Below are positions 46,899 through 55,824 of a stretch of 64,000 nucleotides of DNA, piece by piece. How positions within the stretch are numbered: position 1 is the first letter of the stretch; each line of letters begins with the position of its first letter. The position numbers and the translations under genes are program-made. Location: assembly GCF_000025225.2 (NCBI RefSeq), contig NC_013895.2, positions 1,674,001-1,738,000 of the forward strand, written 5' to 3'. The DNA is from Mageeibacillus indolicus UPII9-5. Its GTDB lineage: Bacteria; Bacillota; Clostridia; Saccharofermentanales; Fastidiosipilaceae. The notes beneath the pieces were generated by a model. The model was not told where the DNA came from and made no database searches. It saw nothing but the letters and a program-made list of their open reading frames with translations.

Positions 46899-48301
46899 TG
46901 GAACTGTTCCTCCTCACGCACGGCCTTAGTTCGGTTATAAGTAATCAAGCTGATTATCGCCGTAATTAAGAAGATAATAATACCGATTGTGCTGGCCAAT
47001 GCATAGTTTTTCTCTGAAACCGTCAACTTGTATAACCATGTTACCAGCAAATCCGTTTCGCCGGCCTGGAACAAATCAAGTGTCTTAGGATCGCCGCCTG
47101 TCAATAAGTAGATAACGTTAAAGTTATTAATGTTACCGATAAATTGTGTTATCAGGTAAGGCGTAGTCACTTGAAGCATGTAAGGCATCGTAATCGAGAT
47201 AAACTGACGCACCGGGTTAGCTCCGTCAATTCTGGATGCCTCATATAGGTTCTGCGGAATGTTCATCAAAATCCCCGAACAAATTAACATCGTATACGGA
47301 ATACCTACCCACAAGTTAACGATAATAACCGTTATCTTAGCAACAGTCGCATGAGACAAGAACGGAATGAAATCCTTGATCCATCCCAATTGCAACAGCA
47401 AACCATTCAACGGACCTTTATCAGCTAATAGTTTTGATAACAAAAGCAATGATACGAACTGAGGGACAGCAATAGTAATGACGAACATAGTACGCCAGAA
47501 CTTTTTAAAGCGGACACCCTTCTTGTTGATAACCAAAGCTAAAATTATGCCAAGAATGTAGTTAAGAAAGGTGGCAAAGAAAGCCCATACCATCGTCCAA
47601 CTGAATAACCGCGTAAAGGTTTTCGCCCACAGCGGATTGCCATAAAAAACTTGTTTGAAGTTGGTCAGTCCGACCCAACTGAACAAATTCCCCGGCGGTT
47701 GGTGATTCTTATCGAAATTGGTGAAAGCCATCAAAATCATAAAAATCAGCGGCAAAACCGTAAACAGAGTTGTCAGCAAAATCGGCAGTGACAGAACAGT
47801 TATATGAAATTTTTCATTAAACAGGCTCTTCCACTCTTTTACAAAATTAAGCGGAGTAACGCCAGTCTCAATTAGTTTCTGATTTTGGTAAGCGTGCTTC
47901 ACGCTCGCATAATGTAGAGCAACGAAACAAATACATATTACAATCGCAATGACACCGAACAAAAGAATCAACATCGAGTTATCGCCTTGCTGAACTCGAA
48001 AAATACCTGCCGCTTCGTCCCAAACTTCCCCTTGAGTTTTAATACCTAAAGAGGACAGCATTCGCAAATAATGTGCCCCCGAGAACAGCATGTAAAAAAT
48101 AAATACGACTTCCGCCAATAAATATAGTAGGCCGTGGACAACCTGCTTATTCAGGAAACAACCTGCACCCATTACTACATAAGATAAGCGAGTCTTATAA
48201 TTTCCCTTGGCAAAATATTTTACGTAATTGGCAAAAAAGTTCCCTATATACTTAAGCACTTTACCAATTCCACTTGTGAACCCGTTGGCTCGGTTAGCCA
48301 T
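46895..48301 (-). CDS. malF: Maltodextrin ABC transporter permease, MalF type
   Basis: A 468-residue permease. The long N-terminal part carries extra helices before the transport domain, and the EAA loop is LYEASRIDGANPVRQFISITMPYM. The segment FTNFDKNHQPPGNLFSWVGLTNFKQVF is typical of MalF from Firmicutes. I used the ATG at 48301, with AGAGGGGG upstream. It is the second gene of the mal operon. Confidence 0.92.
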   Translation of the reverse strand: MANRANGFTSGIGKVLKYIGNFFANYVKYFAKGNYKTRLSYVVMGAGCFLNKQVVHGLLYLLAEVVFIFYMLFSGAHYLRMLSSLGIKTQGEVWDEAAGIFRVQQGDNSMLILLFGVIAIVICICFVALHYASVKHAYQNQKLIETGVTPLNFVKEWKSLFNEKFHITVLSLPILLTTLFTVLPLIFMILMAFTNFDKNHQPPGNLFSWVGLTNFKQVFYGNPLWAKTFTRLFSWTMVWAFFATFLNYILGIILALVINKKGVRFKKFWRTMFVITIAVPQFVSLLLLSKLLADKGPLNGLLLQLGWIKDFIPFLSHATVAKITVIIVNLWVGIPYTMLICSGILMNIPQNLYEASRIDGANPVRQFISITMPYMLQVTTPYLITQFIGNINNFNVIYLLTGGDPKTLDLFQAGETDLLVTWLYKLTVSEKNYALASTIGIIIFLITAIISLITYNRTKAVREEEQFQ

Positions 48302-48327
48302 AATGCCAGCCCCCTCTTGATACAGAA

Positions 48328-48357
48328 GAAGCAAGCCCCGAGTCGGAGGCTTGCTTC
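48328..48357 (-). terminator. Hairpin between malE and malF
   Basis: GAAGCAAGCC (48328-48337) and GGCTTGCTTC (48348-48357) form a perfect 10-bp stem with a ten-base loop. The T run after it is weak, so it may stop only part of the transcripts or protect the malE mRNA 3' end. Confidence 0.65.
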
Positions 48358-48367
48358 AACAGTTACA

Positions 48368-49618
48368 TTACTTTTTAGCTGTGTCGGCAACTTGAATTTG
48401 CTCAACCATCGCATCCAACAATTCCTGTACAGACTTGCTGTAATCTTTGCTTTCCATAGCGGTTCCAAATGCTTCTGCCGGAGTCCAGAAGGTACCGAGT
48501 ACGCCGTTTTGTGAAACTGCGAACTTGGATTGTTCAAGGAGAGCAGCTAAAGCGATATCTTTCTTAACCGGTTCACTTTCAGCAACCTTTTTGTTGGACG
48601 GGCCTGTACCACGCATTGCAAAACGTTTAGCTTGAGATTCTTCAGAAGTCAAGAATCTCGCCAGATCCATAGCTTCAACAGGGCTCTTGGTGTGAGCACT
48701 GATTCCATAACCTTTGTAACCGGCAAAAGATCCCATCTGTACTTTTTTACCGCCAGCAGTGTATTCAGGTAATTTGGTAGCAGCATAACCGTCGCCCAAG
48801 ATACCCTTAATATCAGCTGCGTTCCAAGTTCCGGAAACACCGGCTGCAATAGTTCCGTCAGTAAAGCCGGCTTTCAAAACGTTGTCATCACCGGTAGTAA
48901 ATGCTTCATTTGCAGTGAAAGCTTTAATAGCTTCACCGGCTGCCAAACCATTGGCGTTGTTGAAGTCTACCTTTTGAATTCCCTTGTCGTCGATGGAGAA
49001 CTTACCGCCGTTGCCAAGGAAGAACGAAGCGATGTACCAACCATTAGATACGTCCATAAAGACTTTCTTACCAGCAGCCTTTGCTTTGGCCAACATTGTA
49101 TCCAAGTCTTTTACATCATCCTTAGAGAATACGCGGCTATCATAGTACATGAAGTAACCGTTATCTGCAGCAAATGGGAAAGCGTACAGTTTGCCATCTT
49201 CAGTAAAGGCATCTGCGCCGGTATTTTCTTCTTTAATATATTTAACATCTTCAGGACGGGTTACTTGATATAAGCCACCTGCTTTAACTAATTCTTTTAG
49301 TTGATCGTTCGGGAAAGCGAAAACATCAGCAGCCGCCGTCGGATCTTCCAAATATTTGCTCTGGGCCTCCGGTTCGCCGACTACGCCGAGCTGAATGTCA
49401 AACTGTTGATCTTTGTGTGCAGCTTTAAAAGCTTCAACACGCTCTTTTAAGAATTCCTGATCGTCTTGGGAACCCCAAACTTTCAAGGAAACTTTTTCTT
49501 TCTTTGCAGGCGCAGCAGATGCTTTGGCTTCGCCGCCCTCTTTGGCCGGCTCTTTATTACAAGCAACCAAACCCATTACCATCGCACCTGTAAGCAATAC
49601 AGATAGTAATTTTTTCAT
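48368..49618 (-). CDS. malE: Maltodextrin-binding lipoprotein, MalE type
   Basis: A 416-residue binding protein that catches maltodextrins outside the membrane. The lipobox is LVAC near residue 19, followed by a Lys/Ala/Glu-rich linker. The mature part has class I binding-protein features such as LKVWGSQDDQEFLKERVEAF and LYAFPFAADNGYFMYYDSRVF, with ARFLTSEESQAKRFAMRGTGPSNKK near the end. AGGAGGAGA precedes the ATG. It is first in the malEFG operon. Confidence 0.93.
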   Translation of the reverse strand: MKKLLSVLLTGAMVMGLVACNKEPAKEGGEAKASAAPAKKEKVSLKVWGSQDDQEFLKERVEAFKAAHKDQQFDIQLGVVGEPEAQSKYLEDPTAAADVFAFPNDQLKELVKAGGLYQVTRPEDVKYIKEENTGADAFTEDGKLYAFPFAADNGYFMYYDSRVFSKDDVKDLDTMLAKAKAAGKKVFMDVSNGWYIASFFLGNGGKFSIDDKGIQKVDFNNANGLAAGEAIKAFTANEAFTTGDDNVLKAGFTDGTIAAGVSGTWNAADIKGILGDGYAATKLPEYTAGGKKVQMGSFAGYKGYGISAHTKSPVEAMDLARFLTSEESQAKRFAMRGTGPSNKKVAESEPVKKDIALAALLEQSKFAVSQNGVLGTFWTPAEAFGTAMESKDYSKSVQELLDAMVEQIQVADTAKK

Positions 49619-49657
49619 TCGAATCTCCTCCTTCAATAGAAAAGCATTTATGGCTAA

Positions 49658-49686
49658 ATTGTAAGCTATATTACAAAAAAAATCAA
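49658..49686 (-). promoter_or_regulatory. Promoter of the mal operon
   Basis: On the minus strand TTGATT (49686-49681) and TACAAT (49663-49658) at 17-bp spacing, about 40 bp upstream of malE. I did not see a clear operator beside it. Confidence 0.6.
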
Positions 49687-49974
49687 CATTTTTGGCGATT
49701 TTTTTGTAAGAATTAAACAATAATATATAATTTAGCTGAAGGAAACTTTGTTTTTTAATTTTTTAGTCGAATATATGCGGTGCCATGGCAAGTGATATCC
49801 CCTTAATTTCGTCAGTTTAGTTATTGATTATAATTTTGCGCACTACAACATGTTCTCAGCAAGGACTTATTTACAATTGCTCGCATAATCTTTCATACTG
49901 ATAATTTTTTCGTACGATGAAAATAACGCTGATATTCATATACTTGTTTAGCATATATTTCGTCTGCGCAACGA
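49687..49974. other. AT-rich upstream region of malE
   Basis: No gene seen between the mal promoter and the terminator of the pullulanase fusion. It may hold an operator for a LacI-type regulator, which I could not identify. Confidence 0.4.
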
Positions 49975-50018
49975 ACAAAAAGTGAGGATTGGCCCGTCAA
50001 GAACACCCCTCCTCACTT
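49975..50018 (-). terminator. Terminator of the pullulanase-fusion gene
   Basis: On the minus strand AAGTGAGG (50018-50011) pairs with CCTCACTT (49987-49980), followed by a T run. Confidence 0.8.
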
Positions 50019-50038
50019 AATCTTACAGCCATACCAGC

Positions 50039-53000
50039 CTACTCTTTGTAGAAAACATACACGGCATATGGCGGCAAATTAAGCTTGCCGTCACAAAACT
50101 TTATACCTCGGCCAGCTGCCTCATCTCTCGGACAATTATTCAACAAAATATCGTATTCCGAAAAATTAATATCTGGCACCGGCTCAAAGTACGCCTCTTC
50201 CCCCGTAAAGTTCGCCACCATAAGCAAATCTTCACTGTCCAACTGATGCCGCACGGCAAAAATCCGCTCATCCTCAAAAGCCGGCCATTCCGTCATACCA
50301 CTGATGATCAGCTTTGTATGCGCCCGTCTCACCCCAATCGCCGCTTTAAAATACTTCAGGATAGACACAGCCGATGCTTCCTGTTCAGCCTCATTGAACG
50401 CAAAATCACGAGAATTAGGCTTATACACCGGCAACGGCGCATGCTTTTTCCAGTCTTCAATCATTTTTTTCGACCACGGAATAGGAGCGCGTGCACTCAA
50501 TCTCGTCTTTCGCCGCAAAAAACGAATTAGCTCCTTTTCCCCATATTTATTCCCTTCGCTGCGCAAAAAATTCACGTCCCCGACATCAGTAAAATCCGCC
50601 AAAGAATCGTAAGTCACATTCGACAGCCCAAGTTCCTCGCCCTGATAAATAAACGGCGTTCCATATAAAAATAATAATACCGTAGCCAACATTGTAGCCG
50701 ATTCAAACCGCCGATCGACATTCCCATATTGCGACACCACCCTCGGATGGTCATGATTCAGCCAATACACCGGCATCCAAGCCCGGTCATGACAAGCCTC
50801 ATACCACCGCCTGAATAAACGCTTTAAGTTGACAACATTCGGCTTAATCTCCGCATCCGTCTTGTCAATCGACCAAAATGCGCCGTTTTCCCAGCAAGTA
50901 TCAAAATTGAATACCATATTGATGCAGCCATCATCTCGATCAGCGTATTTCAAAGCATCTTCAGGCGAACAACCGCCCCCAACTTCACCAATCGTAAATA
51001 TTTGATTGGGAGCAAACACAAGTTCCTTAAATTTTTTCAAATAATCAAACAACTTCGGACGATTGGAAAACCGACTTGGATCATAAACCAAACCATGCTC
51101 ATCTGCTTCGCCCACACTGTCAGAAAAACTCAAATCTTTCGATAAATGAGATATTGCGTCAAGTCTGAAACCGTCAACCCCCATGTCAATATACCGCTGA
51201 GCCATCGCCGCCATATCCCGCAAAACAGCCGGGTTAGTATAATTCAAGTCAGGCATTTTCTTGTCAAAAATATGCAAATAATATTGATCCAGCCCCGGCA
51301 CATAGGTAAAAGCGCTTTCGCTAAAAAAACCTTTCCAGTTGCATGGCGGATACCGCTTCCCATCTTTATACACGGGATCAAAAAAGTAGTAATAATTGTG
51401 ATAAGGATTATCCTTACTTTTAATAGCTTCCTTGAACCAAATATGTTCATCAGATGTATGATTAAGTACAAGATCGACTATAACTCGGATTCCATGCTGA
51501 TGTGCCTCAATGAGCAACTGCTTAAAATCCTCCATCGTCCCCAATTTTTCCGCAATCTTGTCATGACAACGAATATCATAACCGCTATCTACTAGCGGAG
51601 AATCATATATCGGCGTCAGCCAAAGCAAATTTATCCCCAATTCCTGCAAATAAGGTAATTTTGCTCTTACCCCGTTCAAATCACCATAGCCGTCGCTGTT
51701 CGAATCATAAAAACTATATGGAAAAATTTCATAGCCGACCGCTTTAGCAAACCAAGGTAGCTTATCCGCGCCTTCGCCATCCGCGGCATCGTCACGGCAA
51801 AGTTTAAGCAACACCAAAGATGACAACGGCTCAATTTTCACAGCACCGCCGCCAACAGCAAGGTCAGCCAGGCCATCGACGGATGCCTTTTGGTCACGCA
51901 CCAAGACTTTGTACATTCCCTCAGCCAAAAACACCTCAGCCGCTTCTTCCCGACCATTATGAAACACATACAACGCAGAAAATTCGCCTTGCTCACATCC
52001 CGCATTCAAAAGGATCTTATACCCTATTAGCCCATTTTTAGCAACAATTGTTTTAAAAATATGATTTATTTTCTTAAAATCCGTCAGTGCAAATTCGCCG
52101 ATACTACGCCTAATTTTTATCAATTCACGCAAATACAGGCCAACATTGCTGAACTTTGCAACTCGTTCCCAATCAAACTGATTCACTGCATCGGAAGATT
52201 TGTAAGAGTTGCAATCGCCCCCCTTAGTTCGACAAAATTCCTGCCCCGCATGGATAAAAGCTGTCCCAAATGCCAACAAAACAATCGCATTCGCCAAATT
52301 TTGCCGCTTACAACGAGTATCTTCGCTTTCCCCCGGCCGACTCTTGCTCAGCTTATCCCAAAGCGTCAAATTATCATGCGCCGCCACATATTGAATAACC
52401 TGCCCAGCCGAAACATAAGGCTCCGCAATATTTTGCCCGCCTCTAATATTGTTTAGAAGCTGAACTTCTGCCCCAAATGCACCGCTGACAAAACCACTCG
52501 AAGCATCATCACTCCCCCCTTTTATCAGCTGCCGAATATTGTCATTAAAAAACGCTATTCCCGGCATTTTCGATGCGTTCCTCTGAGTTGCCCGTAGATC
52601 CTCCGGCAAAGCCATCGGCATGTTCCAGCCTTCCCCAAGAACAATGATGTGCGGATTAATCGCCCTTACCGCCAGCAAAATTTCATTCATAGTACCATAA
52701 TCATGAGTCCCCATTAAATCAAATCTGAGTCCGTCCAGCTTAAAAGTTCGCACCCAATAGGTAATCGAATCAATCATATATTTTCGCATCATCCAACGCT
52801 CAGAAGCCGTTTCATTGCCAACCCCTGTACCAGCATGAAAACTCCCGTCCTGATTTAGACGGAAATAATATCCCGGCACTGTCTGTTCAAACGGATGATC
52901 AGCCGGCTTATAAACATGGTTATATACAACATCCATTATTACCCCTAAGCCATTTTCGTGCAAAATATCGATAACCGTCTGTAATTCACGTATCCGGCTG

Positions 53001-53758
53001 AGTGGATCAGATAAATCCGCAACATACGAGCCTTCAATCGCATTGTAATTCTGAGGATCATAGCCCCAGTTATACTTAGCCTTAATGTTACTTTCGTCCA
53101 CCGACTCCGAACTGAAATCTGCGATAGGCATTAATTGAATATGAGTAACCCCAAGCGACTTCAAGTAATCAAGGCCAGTTATTTGATCTACGCCTCCGGC
53201 CGCTCGGCACCCCTTCTCGATCAACGCCAAAAATTTGCCTTTATTTTCCATTCCCGAATTTTCTGCAATCGAAAAGTCTCGCACATGTAACTCATAAATA
53301 ACCGGGATAGTCACCGGAACAGATGAAACCGCCTTATCCGCCGAAACTGACGGTGACGGAGCCGCCATACCGACCAAAGAACCGCCAACCAACGCTTGCG
53401 GCCACGGCACATCCGTAGGCCTCGGATCAGCAACTACGCCACGCTCCCCATTAACAGTAACCGCCTTGGCATATGGATCAACAGTGCTAACCTCCGTTCC
53501 GTCTGCGTGGCAAATCAAAAAAACATATTCTGCCCGAAGAAAATCTCCGGATATTTTAGTTGAATAAACACCATACTCATTAATAACCTGCATAGGGTAA
53601 ATACACTTATCCCCGCCTCGGTAAATTATCAACTCTACCTTTTGCGCCGTCGGCGCCCACAGACGAAATTCAGTTGCTTCAGGATTATACCTAGTACCGA
53701 GCCAATCCTGCGTAGCATATTTTTTATCAAAATCGATCGTATAATTAAGTGCCGTCAC
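50039..53758 (-). CDS. Fused type I pullulanase and GH13 alpha-glucosidase-type enzyme
   Basis: About 1239 residues with no signal peptide, so cytoplasmic. The first 650 residues form a type I pullulanase: a CBM48-like start (YNPEATEFRLWAPTAQKVEL), the type I mark YNWGYDPQNYN near 236, the nucleophile in LDGLRFDLMGTHD, the acid in VLGEGWNM and AAHDNLTLWDK. From about 670 a second GH13 enzyme begins (VGYEIFPYSFYDSNSDGYGD) with GVDGFRLDAISHL, TIGEVGG and YWLNHDHPR, like oligo-1,6-glucosidases. One chain thus debranches and trims imported dextrins. I prefer the GTG at 53758, behind GGAAAGG, over a TTG at 53785. Confidence 0.88.
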   Translation of the reverse strand: MTALNYTIDFDKKYATQDWLGTRYNPEATEFRLWAPTAQKVELIIYRGGDKCIYPMQVINEYGVYSTKISGDFLRAEYVFLICHADGTEVSTVDPYAKAVTVNGERGVVADPRPTDVPWPQALVGGSLVGMAAPSPSVSADKAVSSVPVTIPVIYELHVRDFSIAENSGMENKGKFLALIEKGCRAAGGVDQITGLDYLKSLGVTHIQLMPIADFSSESVDESNIKAKYNWGYDPQNYNAIEGSYVADLSDPLSRIRELQTVIDILHENGLGVIMDVVYNHVYKPADHPFEQTVPGYYFRLNQDGSFHAGTGVGNETASERWMMRKYMIDSITYWVRTFKLDGLRFDLMGTHDYGTMNEILLAVRAINPHIIVLGEGWNMPMALPEDLRATQRNASKMPGIAFFNDNIRQLIKGGSDDASSGFVSGAFGAEVQLLNNIRGGQNIAEPYVSAGQVIQYVAAHDNLTLWDKLSKSRPGESEDTRCKRQNLANAIVLLAFGTAFIHAGQEFCRTKGGDCNSYKSSDAVNQFDWERVAKFSNVGLYLRELIKIRRSIGEFALTDFKKINHIFKTIVAKNGLIGYKILLNAGCEQGEFSALYVFHNGREEAAEVFLAEGMYKVLVRDQKASVDGLADLAVGGGAVKIEPLSSLVLLKLCRDDAADGEGADKLPWFAKAVGYEIFPYSFYDSNSDGYGDLNGVRAKLPYLQELGINLLWLTPIYDSPLVDSGYDIRCHDKIAEKLGTMEDFKQLLIEAHQHGIRVIVDLVLNHTSDEHIWFKEAIKSKDNPYHNYYYFFDPVYKDGKRYPPCNWKGFFSESAFTYVPGLDQYYLHIFDKKMPDLNYTNPAVLRDMAAMAQRYIDMGVDGFRLDAISHLSKDLSFSDSVGEADEHGLVYDPSRFSNRPKLFDYLKKFKELVFAPNQIFTIGEVGGGCSPEDALKYADRDDGCINMVFNFDTCWENGAFWSIDKTDAEIKPNVVNLKRLFRRWYEACHDRAWMPVYWLNHDHPRVVSQYGNVDRRFESATMLATVLLFLYGTPFIYQGEELGLSNVTYDSLADFTDVGDVNFLRSEGNKYGEKELIRFLRRKTRLSARAPIPWSKKMIEDWKKHAPLPVYKPNSRDFAFNEAEQEASAVSILKYFKAAIGVRRAHTKLIISGMTEWPAFEDERIFAVRHQLDSEDLLMVANFTGEEAYFEPVPDINFSEYDILLNNCPRDEAAGRGIKFCDGKLNLPPYAVYVFYKE

Positions 53759-53789
53759 AGTAGTTAACCTTTCCAATCCATTCAACCAG

Positions 53790-53831
53790 ACATTAAAACA
53801 ACCTTACCGCAAAAACATCAGTAAGGTTGTT
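53790..53831 (-). terminator. Terminator of the foldase gene
   Basis: AACAACCTTAC (53797-53807) pairs with GTAAGGTTGTT (53821-53831); on the minus strand a short T run follows. It separates the foldase gene from the pullulanase fusion. Confidence 0.75.
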
Positions 53832-53863
53832 CAGTCCGACATTAGTAAAATTTTGTTCAAAGC

Positions 53864-55627
53864 TCAATTGTTACCGCCGGCCGCCGTCGAAGAAGCCTTG
53901 GCAGCTCCATCAGAAGCAGGATTTGCGGCTGACGCAGACGGCATAACCGAAGGTTTAGCATTATTTTCAGCGGTTGCTGCAGCCTTTGAGGCCTCTATGA
54001 TCTCAGCACCCGTCTTCGTGTTCTTAGCTAACTTATCAACAAAACACATACCAATTTTGCTTATATGAACTTTATATTGAGCATCATTAGCCTTCTTCTC
54101 AATATCTTCCTTTAAACGCTCGCTCTTAATAACTTGCTCCGCAGCTACATACCAAGCTTCTTTTGTTCCCTTTTCACCGTAGAACAAAATTTCGCAGCCC
54201 TTCTCAGTTTTTATCACAGTTTTATCGCCAGGCTTACGAGCAGGATCATCGATCCAGGCCGCCAAAGCTTGATCCAGCTTAGCGGTTGTCTGTTGCTGAA
54301 TCCAATAAGCCTTGGCATTTTCACCATCTTCGGCCAACTTAGATCCAACAGCTTCCAAACTGTCCTTATCCTTAATTTCCGGCAAAACCTTTTCAGCGGT
54401 AGCCACCAAAGCTTCTTGGGCCTTTTTCTTCGCCTCTAAATCCTGCGCCGACTTTTTCTCAGAATCCGTCTTCATAGAGAACAGAATACGTCCGACCGCA
54501 GGATATTTATTAGTATCCTTATCTGCCTTTAAGAAATAAATTACCTGATAGTTATTCGGTCCGGCAAAAACTTCAATGTCCCCGGTCTTGCGTTCCGGTG
54601 CCATCAACCAATCAGAAATTTGCTTATTACCAATAGACGAACTGGGTACATTACTACGCAAAGTCTTCTTCGCGTCATCGTAGGCGGCTTTATCTTTTTC
54701 CTTGGCAAATTTCTTAGCCTGATTTATAAAGTCCTGCTCAGTTTTAACAGCTGCCTTAAACATGTCTACACTTTCCTTCATCTTGGACATGTTTTCGGCC
54801 TGTTTTTTCTGTAAAACACCGGGAGCCGCTTTCTTATCCTCTTCAGAAGGTTCAGGCAACGCAAAAACGAAGTTGCGATATGTTGCCTGTTTAAATTCAC
54901 TCTCATGTTCCTTGTAGTATTTTTCAACATCTGAGGCCGGTACATCAATTGTATCCGGCAAGCTTACGGCATATTGCTCCGCCAGCATTATTTTTCCTAC
55001 AATTTTACGCAAACCGTCAACAGTAACGCCACGCCCATAAACCTTAACCAGTTCATTCTCGACATCATTCAAATTCCCATAGTTCTTAACCAGCTGGTCA
55101 AATTGCTTATCGAGTTTCAATTTATTCTGTGCGCTCAACGTAACGCCCTTAGCTTCCGCACCGGCAAGTAAAATTTCTAAGCGTTGAATTTGCTTTTGTA
55201 CTACTGAATCTAAGTATTCACCCCAAGTAAGATTCTCATACTCAGGAATACCGGTCAAGGCATTCATATCAAACTGACCGTTAGATCCCCTTGCAATGAT
55301 GCCGCGCTTAGCATATTGCAAATATTGCTGATATGTTGAGTTATAAAAGTAGCTATACTCTAATGCGGATACGGATCTGCTCCCGACCTTCATCGGTGAG
55401 ATAAATTTTTGAGGCAAGCCCAGCGCAAAAGTTCCCCAAGCCAAGACAGCGATTATAAGCACACAAGCGATAACCGGAAAAATTATCGATGTTGCCGTTT
55501 TTCTATTTTTAATCGGTTTCTTATCACCATCAGCAGTCTTCATTGCTGCTATACGCTCCTCACGCTCACGTCGTTGCGTTTCTTGCTTCCACTCTTCAAC
55601 ATTTTTCTTTTGATTTTTAGAATCCAT
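53864..55627 (-). CDS. Membrane-anchored PpiC/SurA-like foldase
   Basis: A 587-residue protein with a charged cytoplasmic start, one membrane helix at about 46-70 (SIIFPVIACVLIIAVLAWGTFAL) and a long extracellular part. The segments AEQYAVSLPDTIDVPASDVE and YYKEHESEFKQATYRNFVFALPE fit the SurA N-terminal domain and the start of PpiC-like domains in PrsA-type peptidyl-prolyl isomerases. A second related region (AVGRILFSMKTDSEKKS) may be another PpiC-like copy. It should help exported proteins fold. The tail is Ala/Ser-rich. Confidence 0.75.
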   Translation of the reverse strand: MDSKNQKKNVEEWKQETQRREREERIAAMKTADGDKKPIKNRKTATSIIFPVIACVLIIAVLAWGTFALGLPQKFISPMKVGSRSVSALEYSYFYNSTYQQYLQYAKRGIIARGSNGQFDMNALTGIPEYENLTWGEYLDSVVQKQIQRLEILLAGAEAKGVTLSAQNKLKLDKQFDQLVKNYGNLNDVENELVKVYGRGVTVDGLRKIVGKIMLAEQYAVSLPDTIDVPASDVEKYYKEHESEFKQATYRNFVFALPEPSEEDKKAAPGVLQKKQAENMSKMKESVDMFKAAVKTEQDFINQAKKFAKEKDKAAYDDAKKTLRSNVPSSSIGNKQISDWLMAPERKTGDIEVFAGPNNYQVIYFLKADKDTNKYPAVGRILFSMKTDSEKKSAQDLEAKKKAQEALVATAEKVLPEIKDKDSLEAVGSKLAEDGENAKAYWIQQQTTAKLDQALAAWIDDPARKPGDKTVIKTEKGCEILFYGEKGTKEAWYVAAEQVIKSERLKEDIEKKANDAQYKVHISKIGMCFVDKLAKNTKTGAEIIEASKAAATAENNAKPSVMPSASAANPASDGAAKASSTAAGGNN

Positions 55628-55824
55628 GTTTTACCTCTCCATTCCGGCCTCGCCGGTTAAGTCAATAAAAAGCATACCCATTATATCTGAACGTGTCAAT
55701 TCATAAAAAAGCTTTTCTTAGCTTTTCAGTTAACAAATAATTAACCAAATGATTTATAAGCTTCTATTATTTTTATCATTTTCAGTCATTTTCGCCAAGT
55801 TAAGTGCCACCCGTCCTGCTCTTC

